Positions 44,042 to 52,516 of a stretch of DNA of 64,000 nt are shown one piece after another. The DNA comes from Palleronia pelagia. Lineage in GTDB: Bacteria; Pseudomonadota; Alphaproteobacteria; Rhodobacterales; Rhodobacteraceae. Below the pieces are notes generated by a model. The model ran no database searches. It saw only the letters and a program-made list of their open reading frames with translations, and had not been told where the DNA came from. The translations under genes were made by a program, and so were the position numbers. The stretch covers positions 124,001 through 188,000 of the forward strand of contig NZ_FOCM01000002.1 in the NCBI RefSeq assembly GCF_900110115.1. The letters run 5' to 3'. Position 1 is the first letter of the stretch, and each line of letters begins with the position of its first letter.

Positions 44042-44064
44042 CGTGTGTGGTAATCGTGTGTGGT
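44042..44064. repeat. Integrase arm-type repeats, left pair
   Basis: Two copies of CGTGTGTGGT start at 44042 and 44055, with a 13-bp period. An equal pair with the same period lies near the right end (50035 and 50048). Confidence 0.75.
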
Positions 44065-44080
44065 TTTATGGGAGGCAGCC

Positions 44081-45310
44081 TTGCCAAGATACCTGCAGAA
44101 AAGACGCCGAGTCTGGTATGCCGTTCTTGAGATACCCAAGAGCCTGAGGCCCAAGTTCAGGGGCAAGCCACGCTTCGTTAAGTCTCTGCAGACAGAGAGC
44201 CAGACAGAGGCTGAGAGACTGGTTTTAGGCGTAGTCGCCACATGGAAAACGCTACTTGAAGCCCAGCGCAACGGGCTGCCGTCAGAGGACGCTATAAAGG
44301 CTCTACAAGTGCAGGCTGAAGACCTGCGCCAGCAAGGCTGGGCTAAGCAGGAGATCGCTTTCTACCAAGAAGGCTTGGGCGACCTCTTTGAAGACGACGG
44401 CTTGAGGGAGGCTGCTGCAGCCATCCACGGGTGCGAGACAACCTTGGCGCTGCACATTGACGAGTATGTCGCCAAGACCGATGGCACCCCCAAGACCAAG
44501 GATATGAAGGCAGCAGACGTACGCCGGTTCGCAGAGAGGTTTCCATACTCCGGTGACGTAACGCGGCTGGCGGTCATCGACTGGGTAGAAAAAGACCTTA
44601 TGACAGAGGCGGGCCTATCGGGCGCTACTGCAAGAAGGATCATATCAGCATGTCGAGGATACTGGGCTTACCTGGAACGGCATCACGGGATGGACACGCC
44701 GGAACCCTTTGAGAAGGTCGTGCCCAGCGCGCCGCGCAAGAAGACGAAAAAGGACGTTCAGGGGCGCAGAAAGCACTTCACGCCCTACGACTACCAAAGA
44801 CTGCTTCAAGCCTCTCAGCGACGCTCTCAGGCGCTCTCAGCCCTAATCCAGCTAGGCGCACACACCGGAGCAAGAATAGAGGAGCTATGCTCACTCAAGC
44901 TGGAAAACGTCAGCGAAGATCGTTTCGAGATCGAAGACGCGAAGACTTCTGCAGGCATCAGAGAGATACCAATACATCAGCATATCATAAAGCTGGTGGC
45001 GCAACTCAAGCGTCAAAGCACCGATATGTATTTGCTGTCTGGGTTGACCTTAAACAAGTACGGTGATCGTTCCAACGCCATTGGCAAGCAGTTTGGCAGA
45101 CTGAAAACTGAGAAAGGATATGCCCGTGATTACGTATTTCACTCCCTCAGGAAGGGTGTTGCCACCCAGCTAGAGACCGCAGGAGTGCCAGAGAACGTGA
45201 CCGCAAGACTTCTAGGTCATGACCTCAAGACGATGAGCTACGGATTGTACTCAGGGGGTGTCACCTTCGAAGTGTTAGAAGAGGCGCTTGGCAAATTGAA
45301 ATGGGACTAA
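44081..45310 (+). CDS. int: Tyrosine-family site-specific integrase
   Basis: A roughly 409-aa integrase. An N-terminal SAM-like arm-binding part (PRYLQKRRRVWYAVLEIP) is followed by a core-binding domain and a catalytic domain. The latter shows the Arg in HTGARIEELCSLKL, HSLRKGVATQ (HxxR), GHD and the nucleophilic Tyr in MSYGLYSGG. The frame opens at GTG 44060, but TTG at 44081 has GGGAGG 5 nt upstream and gives the common PRYL start. The GTG would lie within an arm-site repeat. It catalyses insertion at tRNA-Ser. Confidence 0.9.
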   Translation: MPRYLQKRRRVWYAVLEIPKSLRPKFRGKPRFVKSLQTESQTEAERLVLGVVATWKTLLEAQRNGLPSEDAIKALQVQAEDLRQQGWAKQEIAFYQEGLGDLFEDDGLREAAAAIHGCETTLALHIDEYVAKTDGTPKTKDMKAADVRRFAERFPYSGDVTRLAVIDWVEKDLMTEAGLSGATARRIISACRGYWAYLERHHGMDTPEPFEKVVPSAPRKKTKKDVQGRRKHFTPYDYQRLLQASQRRSQALSALIQLGAHTGARIEELCSLKLENVSEDRFEIEDAKTSAGIREIPIHQHIIKLVAQLKRQSTDMYLLSGLTLNKYGDRSNAIGKQFGRLKTEKGYARDYVFHSLRKGVATQLETAGVPENVTARLLGHDLKTMSYGLYSGGVTFEVLEEALGKLKWD

Positions 45311-45440
45311 GGGATCTGGCTGAAAAACCTCAGCTGGACCTAGGACGCAAAGTAAGCAGGAGCATGGGAAAAATCGTCAGATTAGGCCGGTCCAAGGCCT
45401 ACCGGGTACACCACCCCCTTGCACTCGCTTAGTCTGTCAA

Positions 45441-46787
45441 TCAGGACCTCTCGGTTATGAACATCGGCAATCGGTTCGCAACCGTTTCTTTCCCACGCTC
45501 TTGAGTGACTGAAGGTCGTATAAGAAGCGGCCACCCCATGCTATCACAATAGCCCTCAAAGGTAACCCGAAGTTGATGCGCTACCGCTGGAGCTTCACTC
45601 TCTGGCACAATGACCCCGTCATGTAGTATATAGGTGGGCCGCCCCATGTACATGCGGCCATGAGCTAATCGCGTCATGATCTCGCTCTCATGAAAACTGA
45701 GGGTGTTGCTATCCAAGGCATCGCGCTTCAGGTCATTAAGACATGGCAACATTCTCCGAAGATGTTCCAGCAATTCCTTGTAGCGTTTAGTTCCCCTAAA
45801 TCGCGTTGGCTCCCCCTTGCTGTTCTTTGATGACACTTCTGCCAGCCCCATCTCATAGTCAGGGAAACCCGCCTGCTTCCTTGCTTTCCCTGCACCTATC
45901 AATCGAACAATCATGTCCTTGATTTCGGTCTTTGTAAAATCCTCAGTGATCAAGGTTTCGTAGGGATTTAATACCTCTCGCTCCCACCAACTCGGATGCA
46001 CCTTGCCGGTCATTGCAGTTAGGATCGTTGGGTTACAGGCACTTACATCAACCTCAACAATACGCTCGCCGTTTAGAGTATACTTTGCCCGTTCTGTTGC
46101 TGGCTCATTGGTGTAGGCGCACTGATAGCGCCCACCCACGTCTTGATCATAGGAATTGAATGACCTTTTGCCGTATCCCAACTCAGCACCCTCAGGGGTC
46201 ACCAACGGCATGGCCGCATGCCAGTCGCGCAACTCTATGAACTGCTGATAAATCGGAGAGCTCTCATCGACAGCAACCGTTTGTGTGTCCTTGCTCTTGT
46301 TGCGCCTTACTGTCGCTGTCACTGGGTTGAGGTAATTACAATTCGTGAAAGACAATTCGGTTGAGGCAACTTTACACAAGAGGCTTTCAGAGACTTCAAA
46401 AAGCTCTGCCTTGCTATCGAAGCCAAATCCATCGCTGTCATTGTAGTGGCCGCGCACCTTGATGAGCACACCGCTTTCGACCAGAGCCTTACGGAAACGC
46501 AGAATCACTTTTGACCCGATCTGTGTTCGATTGTGCCAGTGGTTACGGTTTCCCCTGAAAATGAAGTTCCTTTTTCCAGTCTTTTGCATCCTACGAACAG
46601 CGCTCAAGAAGTTTGCAGCCAGGCACGCTCTATGTCTATTGAGGGTTGCACCCTTATCTTTGCCAAGAGGGAGGCCACCTCTTTGATGTAAGGTTTCTAG
46701 CAGCTCCCACACTAGATCATTGGTAGCCTCATGGTCAGGGTTGACGTCCTGAGAGATGAAAAAGAACTCTGGATTATCCATACGCAA
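45441..46787 (-). CDS. Protein with A-family-polymerase-like motifs (replication candidate)
   Basis: A 448-aa protein of no recognised annotated family. A basic, winged-helix-like N-terminal part (residues 1-150) precedes VGGRYQCAYTNEPATER (218-232). A motif-A-like segment EVDVSACNPTIL follows (D247). Then come a Lys/Arg-rich helix (TKTEIKDMIVRLIGAGKARKQ, about 286-305), HESEIM (366-371) and YILHDGVIVPESE (H389, D390), which resembles motif C (HDE) of DNA polymerase I/T7 RNA polymerase palms. It could be an element-encoded polymerase, primase or plasmid-type replication protein. The fold is inferred from motif order only. Confidence 0.6.
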   Translation of the reverse strand: MRMDNPEFFFISQDVNPDHEATNDLVWELLETLHQRGGLPLGKDKGATLNRHRACLAANFLSAVRRMQKTGKRNFIFRGNRNHWHNRTQIGSKVILRFRKALVESGVLIKVRGHYNDSDGFGFDSKAELFEVSESLLCKVASTELSFTNCNYLNPVTATVRRNKSKDTQTVAVDESSPIYQQFIELRDWHAAMPLVTPEGAELGYGKRSFNSYDQDVGGRYQCAYTNEPATERAKYTLNGERIVEVDVSACNPTILTAMTGKVHPSWWEREVLNPYETLITEDFTKTEIKDMIVRLIGAGKARKQAGFPDYEMGLAEVSSKNSKGEPTRFRGTKRYKELLEHLRRMLPCLNDLKRDALDSNTLSFHESEIMTRLAHGRMYMGRPTYILHDGVIVPESEAPAVAHQLRVTFEGYCDSMGWPLLIRPSVTQERGKETVANRLPMFITERS

Positions 46788-46871
46788 TCCCCATCAAAAA
46801 GGTGCTTAATAGAGCCTCTTGAAGAAGGAGACTTGGGCAAGTAATATATATTATTATAGATAAAACCAACA
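46788..46871. promoter_or_regulatory. Promoter region of the polymerase-like gene
   Basis: A short, very AT-rich stretch (tataatattat-like runs at about 46840-46860) between divergent frames. Confidence 0.4.
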
Positions 46872-47162
46872 GTGGTAACTATAGCGCTGAACAAAAGGCC
46901 AACAAGAACAAAGAAAGAGCGAATAGGGGTAACTCTGACTATAGTCGTCACCTCTTATAGCGGGCCGCGTGAGTCGATCCGCAACATGATACGAAGTTTG
47001 AAGAGCCACCATCCCCCTCGAGGTGAAGCAATCCACTACACTTATCCTAACAACCCGCTTGCCCCATTTGCAGCTACGCTACACAGCGAGGACGATATGG
47101 TATGCGCCGAACGATTGAGGCACAAAATATTGCGAATCCGTAACGCGTTTGGCCAAAAATAA
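46872..47162 (+). CDS. Possible small protein of the island
   Basis: A 96-aa open frame from GTG 46872, basic at the N-terminus (NKRPTRTKKERIG), with no recognised family. No good ribosome site was found, and internal ATGs exist. It could be a small regulator or only an open frame in AT-rich DNA. It is listed because it fills most of the gap between the polymerase-like gene and the resolvase. Confidence 0.3.
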   Translation: MVTIALNKRPTRTKKERIGVTLTIVVTSYSGPRESIRNMIRSLKSHHPPRGEAIHYTYPNNPLAPFAATLHSEDDMVCAERLRHKILRIRNAFGQK

Positions 47163-47408
47163 AACTGGGCGAAAGCCGTCTGGGAGGGAGTAGGGTGTGG
47201 TGTAACTTCATTGGATGTTGGACTGCCTGGCTCATTCCCTCGGAGCTATGATTTCCACGGAGGAGGCGGCATGTTCAGTGGACTTTTGGCACTGAATTAT
47301 CGGGGCTACCTCTTGGCAGGAGGCTCTTCCCGAAGCTTCGATATCGAGCCGTCGCAGAGTGAGCAGAACGTCTCAATAGACCTAGGCTCACAGATTCTCG
47401 CAAAAACT
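47163..47408. other. Non-coding stretch of the island before the res-like site
   Basis: About 250 bp. A 68-aa open frame (47211-47417) is present but runs into the res-like site and is not supported. Confidence 0.3.
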
Positions 47409-47475
47409 GTCTCATAAGCCTTGCCGGGAGACCCTTATGATGCAAATATCAAATCAATCTAAGAGTCTTATGAGA
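47409..47475. promoter_or_regulatory. res-like recombination/operator site of the resolvase
   Basis: TCTCATAAG (47410-47418) and its exact reverse complement CTTATGAGA (47467-47475) flank a third partial copy, CTTATGA (47434-47440). The left arm TGTCTCATAA resembles the half-site of Tn3-type res (TGTCNGATAA). It ends 12 bp before the resolvase start, as expected for a self-regulated res. Confidence 0.6.
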
Positions 47476-47487
47476 AGGTAGCGCGGG

Positions 47488-48051
47488 ATGCTGGTCGGAT
47501 ACGCGAGAACATCAACGGTAGAACAGGGAGCTGGCTTGGAGGCCCAGATTAGAGACCTCAAGTCCCACCGCTGTGACGAGGTCTATCAGGAGCAGGTCTC
47601 TTCTGTGGGAGAGAGGCAGCAGCTTGAAGCCGCTATCAGGTCGCTCAGGCAGGGGGACAAACTAGTGGTCTGCAAGCTGGACCGACTTGCAAGATCAGTG
47701 CGCCACCTGGGCGAACTCCTAGAGACACTGGAGACCAAGGGAGCAGGTCTGGTTATTCTTTCGATGGGCGGCCAGCAGGTAGATACAACGACTGCCACTG
47801 GTAGGATGATGTTGAACGTCATGGCCTCTGTGGCACAGTTCGAGCGGGAGATGATGCTGGAGCGCCAGAAGGAGGGCATTGCCAAAGCCAAGGCTGAGGG
47901 AAAGTACACTGGCAGGAAACCGACAGCCATGGCTAAGGCCGAGAGCGTGAAAGCACTTCTTGCTTCGGGTATGAGCAAAGCTAAGGTCTGTGAGCAGGTG
48001 GGCATCTCGCGGGCAAGTCTATACCGGATCCTGCAAGCAAGTGCTGCTTAG
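47488..48051 (+). CDS. Serine resolvase/invertase
   Basis: A 187-aa small serine recombinase. The catalytic domain starts MLVGYARTST with nucleophile S9, and has KLDRLARSVRHLGEL and the arm helix FEREMMLERQKEGIAKAKAEGKYTGRKP. The C-terminal HTH is VCEQVGISRASLYRIL. It likely resolves multimers of the element or inverts a segment through the site just upstream. It is separate from the tyrosine integrase, so the island encodes two recombination systems. Confidence 0.92.
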   Translation: MLVGYARTSTVEQGAGLEAQIRDLKSHRCDEVYQEQVSSVGERQQLEAAIRSLRQGDKLVVCKLDRLARSVRHLGELLETLETKGAGLVILSMGGQQVDTTTATGRMMLNVMASVAQFEREMMLERQKEGIAKAKAEGKYTGRKPTAMAKAESVKALLASGMSKAKVCEQVGISRASLYRILQASAA

Positions 48052-48241
48052 GCGATAGCATTCAGTATCAATCGGTCGGTCTCAGTGGCAGGGTCCCTCT
48101 GAGATCCTATAAATGGGAGCAACATCGACGCACACACGCCTCTAAATCCGAAAAAATGTAAAATCGGGGCAAACCACTCTATACCTGAGTTTTACCCGTC
48201 TTGACGACGAAACTACACGGCAACCCATAGGTCGATAACCG

Positions 48242-49042
48242 TCAATCCCGAAGCAATGCTATGTCAAGTTGCCTCAGAGGCTTTGCAATGTCCTCGATCT
48301 GAAAATCCTTCTTGGGATCAGTCAAATTGACCGCCCTGGTAAAGCCAGATCGGCGCAGCAAATCTAACAACTCTTTTCGCTCCTCAATCGTATGAGATTG
48401 AGCATTCCACTCAATCGCGCACAAATTGCATCTACCAAGACTTCTCTCCCCACCACGCAGAACTTCAATCTCCCACCCCTCAACATCTATGAATAAATCA
48501 AATAGCTCATCTCCCTCTAGGAAATCATCAAGTGTTGCAACGGGAACATCAATGAACCCTTGACCGAAATCCGTTTTAAACGAATGCCTGCCAACACTCA
48601 TTGGATTAATGTTGAGAGGAAGTTTTCCCTCCTCACTTCCCACCGCCGCCATATGGGCCGACATGCCCTCATAGCCCAGCAGATTCACCTGTAGCAAAGA
48701 AAAGTTCTGCGGGTGAGGCTCAAAGCAATCAATTCTTTGATACTTCCCAGAGTGAGCAATAAGTCTTGCCGTTGTACCGACATTTGCGCCAACGTTTACA
48801 ATCCTGTCGGATCCTGTCTCAAAGCCTAGAAAATTATCCACAATTTCTGAGCCGTAATAATGCCCCTTGATGAAGCTTTCGATGATAGAGCGAGAGTTTG
48901 CAGGGACAAAAACAGGGCCGCACTTGGTATCGAAGCAGACACTCGATACTTCATGGCCTTGGAGCAGCCGAATAAACTCTTTCGGTTCATTGCCGATCAT
49001 GCGCGCTCCCGCCCTGATCAGAAACCTTTTGAAGACATTCAT
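48242..49042 (-). CDS. FkbM-family methyltransferase
   Basis: A 266-aa SAM-dependent methyltransferase of the FkbM type. Visible parts are IVNVGANVGTTARLIAHSG (SAM-binding motif I), DCFEPHPQNF (motif II acidic residue), VATLDDFL and LFIDVEGWEIEVLRGG. Such enzymes O-methylate sugars of surface polysaccharides or secondary metabolites. The ATG at 49042 was chosen over upstream codons because the domain starts there. It follows the glycosyltransferase by 34 bp and is island cargo. Confidence 0.88.
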   Translation of the reverse strand: MNVFKRFLIRAGARMIGNEPKEFIRLLQGHEVSSVCFDTKCGPVFVPANSRSIIESFIKGHYYGSEIVDNFLGFETGSDRIVNVGANVGTTARLIAHSGKYQRIDCFEPHPQNFSLLQVNLLGYEGMSAHMAAVGSEEGKLPLNINPMSVGRHSFKTDFGQGFIDVPVATLDDFLEGDELFDLFIDVEGWEIEVLRGGERSLGRCNLCAIEWNAQSHTIEERKELLDLLRRSGFTRAVNLTDPKKDFQIEDIAKPLRQLDIALLRD

Positions 49043-49076
49043 GGTGCAGGCTGGCCTATAAATAGAGTATTGGCAG

Positions 49077-49802
49077 TCAATTTTCGACCCAGGAACTTTT
49101 ACCGTCAACTATTTCCTTTTTCAGGCCGCTCTCCTCCCTGAAGGCGCGGCCAATATCTTTAATCAAGAATTTTCCGCTGTCAGAGATAATCCTGTTACGA
49201 AACTTACTGGTGAAATTTCGGAGCTCTACGTTTTTTCCATCGTACAATTGCTTTTCCGGATCTAGCGAAACGTCCATCATAGACCCACACGCCCTTGCAA
49301 AATCTCGCTCGAGGAATGAGGGGCTGGTTGTGAATACTGGCTCGTTGGCGAGATATTCGCGTCCAAAGTTGAGACCAAGAAATTTGCGTCGCCTCCACTT
49401 GCAGTGAAAAGGAACCTGAGGCGACCAATTCTTCTCTCGAGTCAAAATGGAAACCTGCCGGACTTCAGTCGAAAAATATGGTAGTACCATGTCTTCGGAG
49501 ATTTGGGTTTCTGCGATCCAATCATCTTCCAAATGAAAGCAGAAGGGGGAGCGAACTGACTGCCACAACCAGCTTACAGCACTAGTAAATGATGGCATTT
49601 CCGGCTTGCGAATAATCGCATTTGGGAAGAAGCCGAGCACAATCTCCTCAGCTTGAGACACCTCCCTCTCACCGCCTTGAAATCTGTCGATGTTCACGAA
49701 GATGTTGGTCAGCCGGAAATTACTTAAGACATTACTTGAAAAACTCTTCAATGTTTTTTCCAGAAGAATCGGCCGAGCTCCGGATACCAGTAAAAGATCC
49801 AT
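49077..49802 (-). CDS. Glycosyltransferase-like protein
   Basis: A 241-aa protein with GT-A-like features: DLLLVSGARPILLEKTLKSF at the N-terminus, FVNIDRFQGGE, and FCFHLEDDW, where EDD serves as the metal-binding DxD-like site. It probably adds a sugar to a surface glycan. It pairs with the FkbM methyltransferase in one operon. A TTG at 49859 would add 19 residues, but the ATG at 49802 matches the domain start. Confidence 0.7.
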   Translation of the reverse strand: MDLLLVSGARPILLEKTLKSFSSNVLSNFRLTNIFVNIDRFQGGEREVSQAEEIVLGFFPNAIIRKPEMPSFTSAVSWLWQSVRSPFCFHLEDDWIAETQISEDMVLPYFSTEVRQVSILTREKNWSPQVPFHCKWRRRKFLGLNFGREYLANEPVFTTSPSFLERDFARACGSMMDVSLDPEKQLYDGKNVELRNFTSKFRNRIISDSGKFLIKDIGRAFREESGLKKEIVDGKSSWVEN

Positions 49803-50119
49803 CTCTGTGGATCGCTCAAAGGTTTGCAAGGCTTCACTCCTCCACTTAGTGCCCGGCAAGGACGCAGTTGCATACCGTAGTTGTCTCTTTGTGGCATGTA
49901 TCCGGCTACTCAGAAAGACCTATACGGCGCGGTAGGCCGCCTTGTAGCTCGCCTCAAGCCTCCATCTGGTGCCAGAGGGGCCTCCACCGGTCTTGGAAAC
50001 CCTCCCACTCAGAGAGCGCCCCGTATGTGGCCAACGTGTGTGGTAGGCGTGTGTGGTAGTAATTTCGGCACTCTGTGAATTTATATATATTACAGAGCCT
50101 TAAGGCGGCCTTGCAAAAA
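49803..50119. other. Right end of the island
   Basis: About 317 bp without a gene. It includes the right pair of integrase arm repeats and AT-rich sequence leading to the tRNA-Ser. The right side probably also holds the promoter for the glycosyltransferase/FkbM pair. Confidence 0.45.
50035..50057. repeat. Integrase arm-type repeats, right pair
   Basis: CGTGTGTGGT at 50035 and 50048, with a 13-bp period, same orientation and spacing as the left pair at 44042 and 44055. Confidence 0.75.
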
Positions 50120-50209
50120 TGGCGGAGGAGGTGGGATTCGAACCCACGGTAGGCTTTCACCTACGTCGGTTTTCAAGACCGGTGCAATCGACCACTCTGC
50201 CACTCCTCC
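50120..50209 (-). tRNA. tRNA-Ser(UGA)
   Basis: A 90-nt tRNA with encoded CCA. The acceptor GGAGGAG pairs with CTCCTCC, the anticodon loop CTTGAAA reads anticodon TGA, a long variable arm is present, and the T-arm contains GGTTCGAATCC. It is the integration target: its 3' 38 bp (without CCA) are repeated at 43966-44003, and the intact copy remains on this side. Confidence 0.95.
50123..50160. repeat. attR: 38-bp repeat inside tRNA-Ser
   Basis: Perfect direct repeat of 43966-44003. The match ends at 50160/50161 and starts at 50123. Crossover between the two would excise the island as a circle and keep the tRNA intact. Confidence 0.92.
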
Positions 50210-50399
50210 GACGCAGACGTGCTAGCGCCTCGGCGGCGTGATGGGAAGGGTCGCGGCGTGAAATCGCGCGGGCGGACGCGAAGTGCTTTGCAGCGCGGGG
50301 CGGAGCCGCTATCATCAACGACAAAAGGCCCGACAAGGGCCAACCGGGCAGCAATCAAGACATCTCGGGCGGCCGCGTGCCGCCGGGTCGAGGACAGGC

Positions 50400-51245
50400 A
50401 TGAATCTTACGCGATCCATTTTCCGACCGCTCTCCCTTGCCATTGCGGCTCTGGCCCTGGCGGGATGCGTTGGCGGCGACGGTCCCTTCGGCGGCGGACG
50501 TGACGGCGACGCTCCGGGATCCCGCACGACCGAGTTGGTCGAGCGTGACGTCGAGGCGCCCGAAGTGTTCCAGGTGACCGAGCCGGGCCTCTGGGACGGG
50601 CGCCCGTCGCTGGGCGGCGTCTGGGTGGCCCATCCCGACGTGGACGAACCCGAGCGCGTGATCATCCGCAACGAAAGCAATGGCAATTTCGTGATCGGTG
50701 CCCTGTTCCGCCGCGAGCGCGAGAACCCGGGCCCCCGGTTGCAGGTCAGCTCGGACGCGGCCGAGGCGCTTGGCATGCTGGCGGGTGCACCGACCACGCT
50801 GAACGTGACCGCGCTGCGGCGCGAGGAGTCCTCGGCCGAGCCGGCGACGACCGAGACCACCGTGACCCCCGAGACGGACGCGGCCGAGGCCGATACCGAG
50901 AGCCTGTCGGCCCCCGACACGATCGCGGCCCAGTCGCTGGACGCGCCCGCCGCCAGTGAGGCGCCGGCCAGCCAGCCGACCGAGACGGCGCCGGTGCGCC
51001 CCGTTTCGAGCCTTGACAAGCCCTTCATCCAGATCGGCATTTTCAGCGTGCAGGACAACGCCCAGAACACCGCGCAATCCCTACGCGGGATCGGGGTCGT
51101 GCCGACGGTTAAAGAGCAGACCACCCAGGGCAAGACGTTCTACCGCGTGATCGTCGAGCCGGCGACCAACAGCGCCGACCGTGCCGCCGTTCTCGCGAAA
51201 GTGAAAGAGCTGGGCTTCGAGGATGCCTATTACGTGTCGGGCTGA
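50400..51245 (+). CDS. SPOR-domain lipoprotein
   Basis: A 281-aa protein. A lipobox (LALAGC, C near 23) follows a signal peptide. A middle domain of about 100 residues contains LWDGRPSLGGVWVAHPDV, and an acidic Ala/Thr/Glu/Pro-rich linker leads to a C-terminal SPOR domain (IQIGIFSVQDNAQNTAQSLRGIGVV...YYVSG). SPOR domains bind denuded peptidoglycan at division sites. The next gene is a D,D-carboxypeptidase, which fits a cell-wall role. The middle domain was not identified further. Confidence 0.85.
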   Translation: MNLTRSIFRPLSLAIAALALAGCVGGDGPFGGGRDGDAPGSRTTELVERDVEAPEVFQVTEPGLWDGRPSLGGVWVAHPDVDEPERVIIRNESNGNFVIGALFRRERENPGPRLQVSSDAAEALGMLAGAPTTLNVTALRREESSAEPATTETTVTPETDAAEADTESLSAPDTIAAQSLDAPAASEAPASQPTETAPVRPVSSLDKPFIQIGIFSVQDNAQNTAQSLRGIGVVPTVKEQTTQGKTFYRVIVEPATNSADRAAVLAKVKELGFEDAYYVSG

Positions 51246-51292
51246 TACACCGGTTTCCGACTCGTTAAACGCCGCTACGAAAGGGCCACCAG

Positions 51293-52516
51293 ATGACACG
51301 CCTGTTCCGGATCCTTTGGGCCGTTCCGGCCATCATGATGGCCGGCGCCGCCCTGGCGCAGGCCGAGTTCGACACCCGCGCCGGATCCGCCTGGGTCTAT
51401 GACGTGGGCACCGGCACGGTGCTGATGGAGAAGAACGCCGACGTGCCCCTGCCGCCCGCGTCCATGTCGAAACTGATGACACTGAACATGCTGTTCGAGG
51501 CCCTGGGCGACGGGCGCGTCAGCATGGACACGCGCTTCGGCGTGTCGTCGCGCGCCGCCGCGCTGGGCGGGTCCTCCATGTACCTGACCGAGAACGACCG
51601 CCCCACGGTCGAGGAGCTGATTCAGGGCATCATCGTGCAGTCGGGCAACGACGCATGCGTCGTGGTGGCCGAGGGCCTGGCCGGCAGCGAGGACGCCTTC
51701 GCCCGCCAGATGACGGCGCGCGCCCGTGACCTGGGCATGACCCAGTCGACCTTCGCCAACGCCTCGGGCTGGCCGAACCCGAACCATCGCATGTCCATGC
51801 ACGACCTGGGCATCCTTGCCACGCGGCTGATCACCGAGTTTCCGGATCTCTACGGTTACTTCGCACAGAAGACCTTTGAATATGACGGGCGCGTTCCCGC
51901 GAACCACAACAACCGCAACCCGCTCCTGGGGCTGGGCATCGGCGCGGACGGGCTGAAGACAGGCCACACGCAGGAAGCGGGTTACGGGCTGGTCGGCTCG
52001 GCGGCCCAGGGCGACCGGCGCGTGGTCTTCGTGATCTCGGGTCTCGACTCCGAGAAGGCGCGCGCCGAGGAAGCCGAGCGCATGGTCAGCTGGGCCTTCC
52101 GCCAGTTCGTCGAACGCCAGGTCGTGTCCAAGGGACAGTCCGTGGCGATGGCGGACGTCTGGCTAGGCAACACGGCGCAGGTGGGTCTCGTGGCGGCCAA
52201 CGATGCCGAGATGCTGATCCCCGCCCTGTCTCAGGACAGCATGGTGGCCGAGGCGAAATTCACCGGTCCGATCCAGGCGCCCATCGCCGAAGGCCAGCAG
52301 ATCGGCACGCTGGTCATCAAGGTCGAAGGGCTTCCCGACACCGAGATGCCGCTCCTGGCCGACCGGGCCGTGTCCGCGGCGGGCTTCGTTCCGCGGCTGA
52401 AGACGGCGGCCGGCGTGCTTTTCCGCCAGTTGCTGGGCGCGACCGGCGCGGATGAGCTTGCGGCCGCCGCCGAAGAAGCCGTCGCCGACGCCGCAGCGGC
52501 CGTCACGCCCCAGTGA
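51293..52516 (+). CDS. D-alanyl-D-alanine carboxypeptidase (PBP5/6 family)
   Basis: A 407-aa penicillin-binding protein with a Sec signal and the three active-site motifs: SMSK (SxxK nucleophile, in PPASMSKLMT), SGN (SxN) and KTG (in ADGLKTGHT). A C-terminal beta-rich domain of the PBP5 type follows. It removes the terminal D-Ala of peptidoglycan pentapeptides in the periplasm. The stop overlaps the tmk start (GTGA). Confidence 0.95.
   Translation: MTRLFRILWAVPAIMMAGAALAQAEFDTRAGSAWVYDVGTGTVLMEKNADVPLPPASMSKLMTLNMLFEALGDGRVSMDTRFGVSSRAAALGGSSMYLTENDRPTVEELIQGIIVQSGNDACVVVAEGLAGSEDAFARQMTARARDLGMTQSTFANASGWPNPNHRMSMHDLGILATRLITEFPDLYGYFAQKTFEYDGRVPANHNNRNPLLGLGIGADGLKTGHTQEAGYGLVGSAAQGDRRVVFVISGLDSEKARAEEAERMVSWAFRQFVERQVVSKGQSVAMADVWLGNTAQVGLVAANDAEMLIPALSQDSMVAEAKFTGPIQAPIAEGQQIGTLVIKVEGLPDTEMPLLADRAVSAAGFVPRLKTAAGVLFRQLLGATGADELAAAAEEAVADAAAAVTPQ

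Larger units (their letters stand above)
43966..50160. mobile_element. Integrative island in tRNA-Ser(UGA)
   Basis: A 6.2-kb element bounded by perfect 38-bp direct repeats of the tRNA-Ser 3' end. It carries a tyrosine integrase next to attL, a polymerase-like protein, a small open frame, a serine resolvase, an FkbM methyltransferase and a glycosyltransferase. The interior is clearly AT-richer than the flanks. No conjugation or phage structural genes are present, so it probably depends on other elements for transfer. Confidence 0.9.
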
